From assembly GCF_024586915.1 (NCBI RefSeq), contig NZ_JANBVS010000001.1:620001-684000 (forward strand): a stretch of DNA of 64,000 nucleotides, in the 5' to 3' direction. Origin of the DNA: Bradyrhizobium sp. SRS-191. Its GTDB lineage: Bacteria > Pseudomonadota > Alphaproteobacteria > Rhizobiales > Xanthobacteraceae. The notes under the pieces are model-generated. The model did not search any database and had not been told where the DNA came from. It saw only the letters and a program-made list of their open reading frames with translations. Both the position numbers and the translations under genes were made by a program. This document shows, one piece after another, positions 35,087-44,324 of this stretch; position 1 is the first letter of the stretch; each line of letters begins with the position of its first letter.

Positions 35087-36898
35087 TCACTCCCGCACGC
35101 GCCACACCGCGATCTTGGATGCCGACCCGAGCTTGATCGGATCCAAAAAGTCGGGCGCGTCGCCCTGAACCAATTTTGCTTCCAGTCCCTCCGGAGCGCG
35201 TTCGATGATGTCGCGGTTTGGAGCTGTCCGGCAGATCACGACATAGTCGACATGTTGCTCCCGGAGCATCTGATGGGCCATGGGACCTGACGCAAGCATG
35301 AGCTTGAGCATGGCGAGGTTGCCGTCATTGTTGCGATGATACGGCCCAGCGAAGACGCTATGGTCCGTGTCGACCAATATCGCCGGACCGAGATCGACCA
35401 GGGCCATCACTCGCCCCTTGGGAAGCTGCTTCATGGGAGCAGCGTCAGAGACACTCCGACAACTCGACGCCTCCGAGGTGAACGCGACAGGAGACGGCGC
35501 GACGAACCGGTCGATCAGCGGCTTCGCCGAGTTCCCCAGAATTGCGAACATTGCTGGCGAGACAACGAACGACAGCAGCACGAGATTGCTGCCGACGGCG
35601 AGCGACCTCCAGACGACGGCCGCGGCCGCAGCAAAGATCGGGGCGGCGACCATCGCCGCCGCCGCCGCGCCGCGCATTTCCCAGGCACTGACTGCGATCA
35701 ACGACGCGAGCATCACAATGGCGAGCGCCCAACGGAATCGCTCGCTCGGCTTCGTGCGGACAAATGCGACTACAGCGAGGACCCACGCAATCGCCGGAAG
35801 AGCGTAGAATCCGGGGACATCCTCCGGCCCGATCCGGAGCATCGTCCTAAGCGAGACCGTCTCCTGCACCCTCTCGAGCCATAATGATGTGACGAGCGGA
35901 TCGAGCGTCGCGTAAGGCGCCGCCAGCGCTTCGGGGAACAACCAGACGAAGGCTCCGACCAGGACGACGGCAATTCCGATCGCGCCGACGATACGCAGCC
36001 CAAAACCAGAGCGGTAGCGATCGATTCCGACCATGAGGAGCAAGCCCGCGCCGCCGCCGACAGCCAGAACCAGGAGTGGGCCACCGAGCGCATCCACCAC
36101 TGGCGACGCCAGCCCCCCCGGAGGAAGCAGAACGAGCGCTAGACCCAGGGACGATGCAGCGAACGCCGCCGCGAACGCTGAAACCTGACGGGCGACGGGC
36201 GCTCCTCGCCAGATGAAAAGCCCGGCCACCGCAACTCCCGTGGCCGCGATCGCGGGCAACATCTCGACACCAACGGCCAGCGAGACTGACGCTGCAATCC
36301 CCGCAGCGGCCGCCTTGGTCGCGCTGCGTTCGAGCTGGACTGCGAACAGCAGCATCGCCAGCACCAGAACGATCTGCGCATTGTGATGATCGATGGCGCC
36401 GGGGCGAAAATGAACGAGGGCGGGTGTCGCCAGCAGAGCCAGAACGGCTGCCGCGATCATCGACACGACCGCACCATCGGTCATCTGCCGCGCGACGGCC
36501 GCAGCCAGGGCGACCGCGATGGCAAGCAGCAGCAGCGGCCAGACATACAGCGTCACCACCTCGGCGGCGGACGCTCCGATCAAAGGCTTGAGCAGCAACA
36601 TGGATCCGGCGAGAGGAAGATCCACCAGCCGCGACCAATGCATCAGGATGCCGGGCGAGCCGAGCCGGTACTGATGGAGATCGGACCAGGCCTGGCCGTT
36701 CATCCAATCGCGAACTTCGACCAGCCGCATCAGATCATCGGTCGACATCGCATCGAAGACGCCGGTCTTGATCGAAAGAATTCCGGCCGAGATCACGAGC
36801 GTCAATCCCAGCACGGCCATCAGGACGACCGCACTTTCCTTGCGCCGCTCTCTGGGGAAGAGACTTGAAGCTGAAACGAGGTCTGACATGGCCTGCAC
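35087..36898 (-). CDS. GT-C-like polytopic membrane protein
   Basis: A 603-residue protein with about twelve hydrophobic segments and a soluble C-terminal domain of about 110 residues. The first external loop carries STDDLMRLVEVRDWMNGQAW and LHWSRLVDLPLAG-type sequence, the second GAIDHHNAQ. This acidic-DHH pattern recalls GT-C glycosyltransferases and STT3/PglB-like enzymes, which transfer sugars from lipid carriers, but the similarity is weak. It stands alone, with no polysaccharide genes nearby. Function unknown. Confidence 0.8.
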   Translation of the reverse strand: MQAMSDLVSASSLFPRERRKESAVVLMAVLGLTLVISAGILSIKTGVFDAMSTDDLMRLVEVRDWMNGQAWSDLHQYRLGSPGILMHWSRLVDLPLAGSMLLLKPLIGASAAEVVTLYVWPLLLLAIAVALAAAVARQMTDGAVVSMIAAAVLALLATPALVHFRPGAIDHHNAQIVLVLAMLLFAVQLERSATKAAAAGIAASVSLAVGVEMLPAIAATGVAVAGLFIWRGAPVARQVSAFAAAFAASSLGLALVLLPPGGLASPVVDALGGPLLVLAVGGGAGLLLMVGIDRYRSGFGLRIVGAIGIAVVLVGAFVWLFPEALAAPYATLDPLVTSLWLERVQETVSLRTMLRIGPEDVPGFYALPAIAWVLAVVAFVRTKPSERFRWALAIVMLASLIAVSAWEMRGAAAAAMVAAPIFAAAAAVVWRSLAVGSNLVLLSFVVSPAMFAILGNSAKPLIDRFVAPSPVAFTSEASSCRSVSDAAPMKQLPKGRVMALVDLGPAILVDTDHSVFAGPYHRNNDGNLAMLKLMLASGPMAHQMLREQHVDYVVICRTAPNRDIIERAPEGLEAKLVQGDAPDFLDPIKLGSASKIAVWRVRE

Positions 36899-37657
36899 TC
36901 AAAGATCAAGACGAACGGGAATGACGGCCAAATTCAGCCGGACGACCAACGACACGGCCGCCGGATCGTGCCTGCTTCGGGACGACAGCTCCGCGGTCGC
37001 CTAGGCTGCTCAATCTGCCCGTCTCCATGCGAGGCCGGCAAGCACCGCCCTGCCCTCACTGCGCTCAACGATGGCCGCAGCTCGCGAGCCGCAATGCGCA
37101 CTCGGCGGCGACGGACCGCAAGTTCGAAGCAGATGGGCGCCAAGCGAGATCTCGCCTCGTTACTTGTCATGGCCAGCAAGCTGCGGTCGTCCCTGCCGGA
37201 GCCCGCGGTGCTCGCGACCCGGCTATCCCTCACGCCCGACCACGAGGAAGCCGTCCCTCACGGAAACGACCGATCCAAGCCTGATCGACCGGCCCGCTCC
37301 GAATCCCAATCCGAAACACACTCTGCCTGCAAAGCTACGAACAAACGCCTAACGCAATATGAATGAGGAAGCCCGACGTCGCGATCGGCGCCAAAGCGTA
37401 TTTGCCGGCCGGTGGCTACAAAGCCCGCGCCTCCAGCCTCCTGGTCATTCGCGTTTGCCTGACGGCAGGCGCCCTCAGCTACAGTCGCCATGTCGGGCGT
37501 CGAGCGCCGCATCACCGTTCTCCGCGCCGTTTGCTCGAAACGACTTCCAGCTGCACCCGTTTGATGCATGCGGGGAGCAGTCACAGGAGCCATCACCAAT
37601 CGAGTTCGTCACCGCAACGTTTGGCGTCCGGCCGCGCATGATGTTCTGCGTCGGCAA
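36899..37657. other. 759-bp gene-poor region, possibly with relic intergenic repeats
   Basis: No reading frame here has a ribosome site or recognisable product. Around 37140-37235 the minus strand reads like the short dispersed intergenic repeats of Bradyrhizobium (GRDDRSLLAMTS-type translation). This is a memory-based impression and needs a genome-wide self-comparison. Confidence 0.35.
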
Positions 37658-39115
37658 TCATCGATAGAAGCCGAGGATGGCTTTGGTCTCGAGATATTCT
37701 TCGATACCCTCGGGGCCGTATTCCCGGCCGTTGCCGGAACGCTTGTAGCCGCCGAACGGTGCGTTGGGGTCCCAATCGGGATAGCCGAGATGAACCTGGC
37801 CGGACCGGATCTGCGCGGCGACGATCTGCATCGTCTGCCGGTCCTTGCCTTGGACATGGGCGCCGAGGCCATAGACGGTGTCGTTCGCGATATCGACCGC
37901 CTCCTCCACCGTGTCGTAGGGGATGATCGACAGCACCGGGCCGAAGATCTCCTCCTGCGCGATCCGCATGTCGCGATGGACGTTCGAGAACACCGTCGGT
38001 CGCGCATAGAGCCCGACCGCGAGACCGTCGGGCCGCCCCAGCCCACCGATGACCAGCTTGGCGCCCTCCTCGAGGCCGACGCCAATCATGGTCTGGACGC
38101 GCTCGAACTGCGGGCGGTTGGCGATCGGACCATGGGTGGTCCTATCAGCAAGCGGATCGCCGACCACCAGCTCGGACGCGGCGGCCGCTGCCAGCCGCTC
38201 GACCTCTTCCAATTGTGAGCGCAGGACGAGCATGCGCGTCGGCGCGCTACAGGATTGGCCGAGATTGCGGAACGCGGCGCCGACTCCAAGCGAGACAGCC
38301 CGGCGCAGATCGGCATCCGGCAAGATGATGTTGGGCGACTTGCCACCAAGCTCCTGGGCCACGCGCTTCACGGTGGGCGCGGCAGCCTGGGCGACGAGAA
38401 CCCCCGCCCGGGTCGAGCCGGTGATCGAGATCATGTCGACCTCGGGATGCGCGGCCAGCGCCGCGCCCACGGTCGGGCCGGTCCCGTGGACGAGATTGAA
38501 GACGCCGGGCGGAACGCCGGCATCGTCGATCACCGCGGCAAACAGCAAGGCGCTCAGCGGCGACAATTCGCTCGGCTTCAACACCATCGTGCAGCCGGCG
38601 GCGAGTGCCGGGGCGACCTTGGCCGTGACCTGATAGAGCGGCCAATTCCACGGCGTGATGAGGGCGCAGACGCCGACGGCCTCGCGCATGATCGCGGTGC
38701 TGCCGCGTGCGGTGATGAACGGAAAGCGCGCGAGATTGTCACGCGCGGCGCGGACATGTTCGGCCGCCAGCGGAACCTGCGCTTGACGCGCGTAGGTGAT
38801 GGCAGCCCCCATCTCGCACGTCAGTGCCTGCGCGAACAGCTCCTGGCGTTCGAGGATCAAAGCGTGGATGCGGGTCAGAAGAGCGGCGCGCTCCTCGGGG
38901 CGCGTCCTCGCCCAGCCGGGAAAGGCGCGACGCGCGGCGTTCACGGCGTACTCGACATCTGCCTCGCTGCCCAGCGGCAGGGCGGCCACCGCGTCTTCTG
39001 TCGCGGGGTTGATGATTGGAGCATGCTCCCTGCCATCCGGCTTGCACCAGCCGCCGTCGATGAAGAACGAACCAAGGTGGCCAGCCTGCGTCAGATGCCG
39101 GATGGGGTTGCTCAT
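37658..39115 (-). CDS. NAD(P)-dependent aldehyde dehydrogenase
   Basis: A 485-residue ALDH-superfamily enzyme. Visible are ITPWNWPLYQVTAKVAPALA, ITGSTRAGVLVAQAA, the catalytic Glu in ELGGKSPNII, the catalytic Cys in NLGQSCSAPTRM and the C-terminal PFGGYKRSGNGREYG. It overlaps the FAD oxidase gene by ATGA, so an aldehyde released by the oxidase is the likely substrate. The sequence alone does not fix chain length or charge of the substrate. Confidence 0.94.
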   Translation of the reverse strand: MSNPIRHLTQAGHLGSFFIDGGWCKPDGREHAPIINPATEDAVAALPLGSEADVEYAVNAARRAFPGWARTRPEERAALLTRIHALILERQELFAQALTCEMGAAITYARQAQVPLAAEHVRAARDNLARFPFITARGSTAIMREAVGVCALITPWNWPLYQVTAKVAPALAAGCTMVLKPSELSPLSALLFAAVIDDAGVPPGVFNLVHGTGPTVGAALAAHPEVDMISITGSTRAGVLVAQAAAPTVKRVAQELGGKSPNIILPDADLRRAVSLGVGAAFRNLGQSCSAPTRMLVLRSQLEEVERLAAAAASELVVGDPLADRTTHGPIANRPQFERVQTMIGVGLEEGAKLVIGGLGRPDGLAVGLYARPTVFSNVHRDMRIAQEEIFGPVLSIIPYDTVEEAVDIANDTVYGLGAHVQGKDRQTMQIVAAQIRSGQVHLGYPDWDPNAPFGGYKRSGNGREYGPEGIEEYLETKAILGFYR

Positions 39116-40389
39116 TGAAGGCGATCCTTGATGCGGTAGTAGGCGCCGACGAGAGGCAGGAACCACGGCCTGCCAAAATGGCCGGGAATGGCGGGCCAGG
39201 CGAAGTCCTTCCAGGGATTCAACGCGGCGCGGCCATCCATGACCTCGGCCATGATCGTCCCCATCAGCGTCGACATCTGTGTGCCGTGGCCGCTGTAGCC
39301 CATGGAGTAGTAGATGCCGTTGCGTTCGCCGGCGCGCGGCAGGCGGTCGCGCGTCATGTCGACCATGCCGCCCCAGCAATAGTCGATGCGCGTGTTGCAC
39401 AGCTCCGGATAAACATCGTGAAGAGCGGCGCGCAGGATCGCGCCGCTCTTCTCGTCCGAGGCCGGATTGGACACGGCAAAGCGCGCCCGGCCGCCGAACA
39501 GCAGGCGATTGTCGGGCGTCGTGCGGAAGTAGTTGACGAGGTTCTTGGTATCGACCGCATTGCGCCGGCGCGGGATCAACCTGTCGAGAAGGTCCACGGA
39601 CAACGGCTCGGTGACGATCAGGAACGCGCCGACCGGCACGATGCGCCGACGTATCCAGCCGAGGGGACCCACCTGAGAGATCCCACTGGCGAGGAGAACC
39701 TGCCGGGCTGTGAGACGCCCCTTCGGTGAACTCACGAGGTGGCCGCCGCCGGGCGCGGCCGTCAGGCCGGTCATCGGCGTGCGCTCGTGAATGGCCACGC
39801 CGCGGCGTGCGGCAGCTTCCGCGAGGCCTCGAACGAACCGCCCGACATGCATGGCCGCACTCTGGCGATAGACGAGGCCGCCGTAGTAGCGGTCCGACCC
39901 GATCTCCGACGCGAGATCCTCGCGGCGCACCATGTGGGTGTCGGGATCGACGTGAGCGGCCAGCAGCTCCTGTCCGCGCGCCAGCTTGTCGTAATGCTCG
40001 GGCTTGGCGGCGAGCTTGATCTTGCCGACGCGGGCGAAGCTGCAGTCAATGCCCTCTTCGGCGACGAGTCGCTCGACCATGTCCACGCCGGCGTCGAAGG
40101 CGCGGTAGAGCCTGTCGGCGGTCTCACGCCCGAGCTTGTCGGACATCACGCCATAGTCCTGGGCGAAGCCGTTGTTGCACATCGCGCCGTTGCGGCCCGA
40201 GGCGGCGTGCCCGATCGTCTCTGCCTCGAGCATGATGACGCGTGCGCCCTTCTTGGCGAGCGCCAGCGCCGCCGAGGAGCCCGTGAGACCACCGCCGATC
40301 ACCGCGACATCGTAAGTGCCTTCGATCGGACCTTTGGCACCGCCCGAAAACGGTTCGGAGGTGTCCAGCCAGTAGGATGTGAGCTTCAT
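39112..40389 (-). CDS. PuuB-like FAD-dependent amine/amino-acid oxidoreductase
   Basis: A 425-residue DAO-family flavoenzyme. The FAD-binding motif VIGGGLTGSSAALALAKKGARV is at about residues 30-51 and is followed by the GHAASGRNGAMCNNG loop. The C-terminus has YSMGYSGHGTQMSTLMG, the flavin-closing segment seen in gamma-glutamylputrescine oxidase and related enzymes. It would oxidise an amine to an aldehyde, which the coupled ALDH oxidises further. It follows a GNAT gene by 110 bp on the same strand. Confidence 0.92.
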   Translation of the reverse strand: MKLTSYWLDTSEPFSGGAKGPIEGTYDVAVIGGGLTGSSAALALAKKGARVIMLEAETIGHAASGRNGAMCNNGFAQDYGVMSDKLGRETADRLYRAFDAGVDMVERLVAEEGIDCSFARVGKIKLAAKPEHYDKLARGQELLAAHVDPDTHMVRREDLASEIGSDRYYGGLVYRQSAAMHVGRFVRGLAEAAARRGVAIHERTPMTGLTAAPGGGHLVSSPKGRLTARQVLLASGISQVGPLGWIRRRIVPVGAFLIVTEPLSVDLLDRLIPRRRNAVDTKNLVNYFRTTPDNRLLFGGRARFAVSNPASDEKSGAILRAALHDVYPELCNTRIDYCWGGMVDMTRDRLPRAGERNGIYYSMGYSGHGTQMSTLMGTIMAEVMDGRAALNPWKDFAWPAIPGHFGRPWFLPLVGAYYRIKDRLQ

Positions 40390-40498
40390 CTGTCACCGGG
40401 CGCGAAGGAGAAAGGGAGAGGAGGTGCTTCTCCGGGAGCAACTATCCGTGGACAGACCTTCGAGGCTCACAGGCGCGGCGTGCAGCATGCCGGTTCTC

Positions 40499-41368
40499 CT
40501 AATTGAGCGACTGGTTCGAGAGCGCGAAGACCCGAGACGGCCCGCTCGGCGGCATCGTGCCCCGAACCATGGTGAGCGCATCGCTGACCCTGGACAGGCC
40601 GATCGACTCGAGCCAGGGGGACAGGCCGGTATCAGCCGCCGTATCGATCCGCACAAATCGGCCTCCCAGCCGCGACAGCGCCGCCTCGATCAGACGGCGC
40701 GCGTCATCGGCTGTCGGCGCAATGACGGGGCCGACCACGTGCCCGCGGCCGAACGGGCGCGAGATGGCGTAGCCCGCGACGCCGCCCTGCCGCAGCAGGA
40801 CGTGTGCGTCACCAACCTCCAGGAGGCGGTCGAGCAGCGGACGCCGCTGCAAGCCTGTCGCCTCGGCGTCGAGACGCGCAACCGCTTCAATGTCGGACGG
40901 CGACAGCGGGCGCACGAGATCAAGAGGAAGCGCCTCGAAGCGGCCGGCAGAAGTGCCCTGGTGCTGATAGATCGTGCCGGCCGGCCGGAAACCGCGCCGG
41001 GTATAGAGAAGCTGGCCTTCCGGAGTGGAGTTCAGCAGAACGGTTCGCGAGCCCGCAGCCGCCAACAGCCTGTCCATCAGCCTGGCGCCGTAGCCACGCC
41101 CCTGAGCCGCGCCGGAGACGATGATCATGCCCATGGTGGCGCAGTCCTCGCCATAGGGGAACCATGCGGCGGTTGCGATGACCTCGCCGTCGCGCTCCAG
41201 AACGAATCCCTCACCGAGCTGCAGGGCGAATGCCCAGTCCTCGATCCGGTAAGGCCAGCGCATGTCCTGTGACAATCTCAGGGCGCCGGGAAGATGGCGG
41301 GCGGAGAACGCGACGAGCGAGACGTCGTCCGCTGCGGTCGCTCGATCTCCGAAGTCTGCGGTTGTCAT
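40499..41368 (-). CDS. Double-domain GNAT acetyltransferase (A)
   Basis: A 289-residue protein with an N-terminal GNAT domain (MGMIIVSGAAQGRGYGARLMD, the acetyl-CoA loop Q/RxxGxG/A, near residues 84-104) and a C-terminal second GNAT-like half of the Acetyltransf_18 kind (YAISRPFGRGHVVGPVIA). It is the first gene of the minus-strand operon with the FAD oxidase and ALDH, so it may acetylate an amine substrate or a by-product. Its closest relative in the window is the protein at 45869-46744; both end in a similar S/GL...N tail. Confidence 0.9.
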   Translation of the reverse strand: MTTADFGDRATAADDVSLVAFSARHLPGALRLSQDMRWPYRIEDWAFALQLGEGFVLERDGEVIATAAWFPYGEDCATMGMIIVSGAAQGRGYGARLMDRLLAAAGSRTVLLNSTPEGQLLYTRRGFRPAGTIYQHQGTSAGRFEALPLDLVRPLSPSDIEAVARLDAEATGLQRRPLLDRLLEVGDAHVLLRQGGVAGYAISRPFGRGHVVGPVIAPTADDARRLIEAALSRLGGRFVRIDTAADTGLSPWLESIGLSRVSDALTMVRGTMPPSGPSRVFALSNQSLN

Positions 41369-41655
41369 GCTGCTGTCATGCTGCTGTCAGGCATCTCAAT
41401 GAGGTCTCAAGCAATTCGGAAGACATCGCGGAAGCGCCCTCCCATCGGTCTGTTGGTGATGGGAGATGCGTTCGCCCCCTCATCCAAGGTCGAACTATCG
41501 GTGCTTCACGGCGTGCAGGGTGATCCGGGACCGACAGAAGGTTCGACTGCAGACCGGACCGTTTTCGATATTATCTTCCGAAATCCCTCAATCTACGGAG
41601 CGAACAGCCAGGCCGTTTCTCTACTTTGATCGCCATCTCAAACGGAGGCGCGATG
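41369..41655. promoter_or_regulatory. Divergent control region of the catabolic island
   Basis: These 287 bp separate the two divergent operons and must hold both promoters. A CATGCTGCTGT direct repeat occurs at about 41367-41389 near the GNAT start. No regulator gene lies in the island, so the controlling protein is elsewhere. Confidence 0.45.
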
Positions 41656-41871
41656 ATGGAGGAGATCCTGACGAGACTGGTCGCGCTTCCGTCCGCCGCC
41701 GGCAGGCCGGGCACACTCACCACCGCGTGGCTCGCGGACGACCGCCGATGCTATGGCGCCATCGTCCATGGGCCGGGCGACGTCGCCGTCACCGATCGTC
41801 CCGCCCCATCCATCACGCGCAGCGAGCGCCTCGCGGCGCTCCTCACGGCCGGTGAAAGTCTTCGCGCATGA
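41656..41871 (+). CDS. Small conserved-looking protein of unknown function (71 residues)
   Basis: The first gene of the plus-strand catabolic operon. The product begins [19 protein letters not shown] and has no signal peptide or membrane segment. A GGAGG ribosome site lies 7 nt before ATG 41656 (an ATG at 41653 is too close). Its stop overlaps the next start as ATGA, so it is co-translated with the 2-hydroxyacid dehydrogenase. The [21 protein letters not shown] segment could be a beta-hairpin. I do not recognise a family. Confidence 0.72.
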   Translation: MEEILTRLVALPSAAGRPGTLTTAWLADDRRCYGAIVHGPGDVAVTDRPAPSITRSERLAALLTAGESLRA

Positions 41872-42803
41872 GCAGCCGGCCGGTTTTCCTGTTCAATTCG
41901 AGCGCCGAACGCGCGGCCGTGTTCCGCCAGGCCTTCGCACGAGATCTTGCCGACATCATCTTCGCGGACGATGCGGCAACCGTCGATCCCGACGACGTGC
42001 GCTACCTCATCACCTGGAAGATTCCGGCGGATCTCGATCGCTACCGGCGATTGGAGGTCGTGTTCTCCATCGGCGCGGGCGTCGACCAGTTCGACCGCGC
42101 GGGCCTTGCGGGTGGAATCTCCGTGGTGCGCATGGTCGAGGACGGCATCGTACGGATGATGCAGGAATACGTCGCGCTGTCGGTGTTGACGTTGCATCGC
42201 GACTGGCCGGCCTATGCCGCGCAGCAGAGCCAAGGGATCTGGCGCGCCTTGCCGGCGCTCCAGGCGAGCGAGCGACGCGTTGGCTTCCTGGGCCTCGGCA
42301 TCCTGGCGCAGGCGGCGATGGAGCGCCTCAAGCCCTTCGGCTTTGCCTTGGCCGGCTGGAGTCGCTCGCCCCGAACGATCGAGGGCGTCGCATCCTTTCA
42401 CGGCGCGGCGCAATTGGCGGGCTTTCTTGCGCGGACCGACATCCTCGTGTGCCTGCTGCCGCTGACGGACGAGACGCGCGGATTTCTCAATGCCGAGCTG
42501 TTCGCCTGCCTGCCTCGCGGGGCTGCCCTGGTGCAGGTGGGACGTGGTCCGCAGCTCGATACGCCCGCGCTGCTGGCAGCGCTCGATGCGGGGCTGCTGT
42601 CGGCAGCCGTGCTCGACGTCACCGATCCCGAACCGCTACCGTCCGATCACCCGCTGTGGCGCCACCCCAAAGTGATGATCACGCCGCACGTCGCGAGCGT
42701 CACCCAGCCTCACACGGCCGCCCGCGCCGTGATCGACAACATCCGCCGCCATCGCGCCGGCCAGCCCATGATCGGCCTGGTCGATCGTGCGCGCGGGTAC
42801 TGA
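41868..42803 (+). CDS. D-2-hydroxyacid dehydrogenase, GhrA-like
   Basis: A 311-residue NAD(P)H-dependent 2-hydroxyacid dehydrogenase of the glyoxylate/hydroxypyruvate reductase A type. The nucleotide-binding motif [16 protein letters not shown] is near residues 139-154, the catalytic Arg in [11 protein letters not shown], Asp/Glu in DVTDPEPLP and His in MITPHVASV. The N-terminal substrate domain shows [11 protein letters not shown]. It would reduce a 2-oxoacid or oxidise a 2-hydroxyacid produced by the neighbours. Confidence 0.93.
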   Translation: MSSRPVFLFNSSAERAAVFRQAFARDLADIIFADDAATVDPDDVRYLITWKIPADLDRYRRLEVVFSIGAGVDQFDRAGLAGGISVVRMVEDGIVRMMQEYVALSVLTLHRDWPAYAAQQSQGIWRALPALQASERRVGFLGLGILAQAAMERLKPFGFALAGWSRSPRTIEGVASFHGAAQLAGFLARTDILVCLLPLTDETRGFLNAELFACLPRGAALVQVGRGPQLDTPALLAALDAGLLSAAVLDVTDPEPLPSDHPLWRHPKVMITPHVASVTQPHTAARAVIDNIRRHRAGQPMIGLVDRARGY

Positions 42804-42833
42804 AACCCTCATTCACCGCACGCGGAGTCACGC

Positions 42834-43190
42834 ATGTCGCTTCTCATCCCCATCGATACCAATCCGACATTCACGCCCAAGGACGGACTCCCCCTGCCCG
42901 AGCGACTGATCTCCGGCTCACCTGAGTTCAAGACCTGGGCTCAGGATGACTCGCGCGGCGAGATGATCAAGACCGGGATCTGGGAAGCGACGCCAGGCGA
43001 AACGCACTCGATCAAAGGGACCACCTTCGAGTTCTGCCATATCCTGTCGGGACTGATCGAGATCCAGGAGACCGGCGGCGACACTTTCACCTTCCGCGCA
43101 GGCGACAGCTTCGTGATGAAGCCGGGCTTCGTCGGCATCTGGCGCACCATCGAGACAGTCCGGAAGATCTATGTCTGCGTCTACGAGTGA
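42834..43190 (+). CDS. Cupin_3 (DUF861/EutQ-like) protein
   Basis: A 118-residue single-domain cupin. The two conserved motifs are GETHSIKGTTFEFCHILSG and GDSFVMKPGFVGIWRTIETV. It belongs to the cupin_3 group often found beside FAD amine oxidases and aldehyde dehydrogenases. Full metal ligand set is not obvious (few His), so it may bind a small molecule rather than catalyse. It lies between the hydroxyacid dehydrogenase (30 bp) and the IPMDH-like gene (75 bp). Confidence 0.9.
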   Translation: MSLLIPIDTNPTFTPKDGLPLPERLISGSPEFKTWAQDDSRGEMIKTGIWEATPGETHSIKGTTFEFCHILSGLIEIQETGGDTFTFRAGDSFVMKPGFVGIWRTIETVRKIYVCVYE

Positions 43191-43265
43191 CCGATGCCGG
43201 CGAGCGGCGTCATCCGCTCCGCCAGCCCGTGCACGCCTTCAGCTACAAATTCCCTGAGAAAGCCC

Positions 43266-44309
43266 ATGAAGTCCTACACCATCGCCCTCGTCCCCGGCGA
43301 CGGCATCGGCCCGGCCGTCATCGACGCAGCCTGGAGCGTGCTGGCGCGCGCGGCGTCGCTGCGCGGCTTCGCGCTGGCTGCTACGCGCTTCCCCTGGTCG
43401 TGTGCCTTCTATCGCGAGACAGGCGCGATGATGCCCCTTGACGGCATCGAGACCCTGCGCCGCTTCGACGCCGTCTTGCTTGGTGCGGTGGGATGGCCCG
43501 CCGAGGTGCCTGACGCAGTGTCTTTGCACGGACTGCTCCTGCCGATCCGCAAGGCCTTCACTCAATATGCCAACATCCGCCCGCACCGACTGCTGCCGGG
43601 CGTGCAGGGCCCGCTGCGCGCCACGAGCTTCGACATCCTCTGTATTCGCGAGAACACGGAAGGCGAATATGCCGGCGCCGGAGGCCGGGTGCATGTCGGC
43701 ACGCCCGACGAGGTGGCGGTGGAGACCGGGATCTTCACCCGGCGCGGCGTCGAGCGCATCCTGCGCTTTGGCTTCGAACAGGCCAGGGCGAGAGGCGGAC
43801 GGCTCGCGTCGGTCACCAAGTCCAACGCCCAGAAGCACTCGATGGTGTTCTGGGACGAGGTGACCCGCGCGATCGCGCAGGAGTACAAGGACGTCGAGGT
43901 CACGCCCTACCACATCGATGCGATGGCGGCCCGCATGGTCATCGCACCGGACACGCTCGACGTGGTCGTCGCCTCCAACCTCTTCGGAGATATTCTCACC
44001 GATCTCGGCGCCGCCATCCAGGGCGGGCTCGGCTTCGCCGCCTCCGCCAACATCAATCCCGAGCGAACCGCGCCTTCGATGTTCGAGCCGGTGCACGGCT
44101 CGGCGCCGGATATCGCCCACCTTGGCACCGCCAATCCGATCGCCACCATCTGGTCAGGCGCGATGATGCTGGAGCACCTCGGCGAGCGAGAGGCCGCCGC
44201 CGACGTGATGCGAGCGATCGAGGCCACAACGGCCCGCGGCATCGGCGCACAACCCGGTCATGACAAGACGGATGCCATCGCCACTGCCGTTCTGACGGCG
44301 CTCGGCTAG
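43266..44309 (+). CDS. Isocitrate/isopropylmalate dehydrogenase family enzyme (LeuB/TtuC-like)
   Basis: A 347-residue beta-decarboxylating dehydrogenase: VPGDGIGPAVIDAAWSVL at the N-terminus, CIRENTEGEYAGAGGR (substrate/metal loop), SVTKSNAQKHSM (catalytic Lys), NLFGDILTDLGAA (metal-binding Asp), and FEPVHGSAPDIA (NAD loop). The pattern fits tartrate dehydrogenase/TtuC-type enzymes better than biosynthetic LeuB, and the catabolic context agrees. ATG 43266 starts the conserved core; an earlier in-frame ATG at 43194 has no ribosome site. Confidence 0.92.
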   Translation: MKSYTIALVPGDGIGPAVIDAAWSVLARAASLRGFALAATRFPWSCAFYRETGAMMPLDGIETLRRFDAVLLGAVGWPAEVPDAVSLHGLLLPIRKAFTQYANIRPHRLLPGVQGPLRATSFDILCIRENTEGEYAGAGGRVHVGTPDEVAVETGIFTRRGVERILRFGFEQARARGGRLASVTKSNAQKHSMVFWDEVTRAIAQEYKDVEVTPYHIDAMAARMVIAPDTLDVVVASNLFGDILTDLGAAIQGGLGFAASANINPERTAPSMFEPVHGSAPDIAHLGTANPIATIWSGAMMLEHLGEREAAADVMRAIEATTARGIGAQPGHDKTDAIATAVLTALG

Positions 44310-44324
44310 CAGGGACATGGGACG

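Noticed and set aside
36934..37233. Minus-strand frame of about 99 codons
   Set aside because: Translation resembles dispersed intergenic repeat sequence rather than a gene; no ribosome site or conserved motif.
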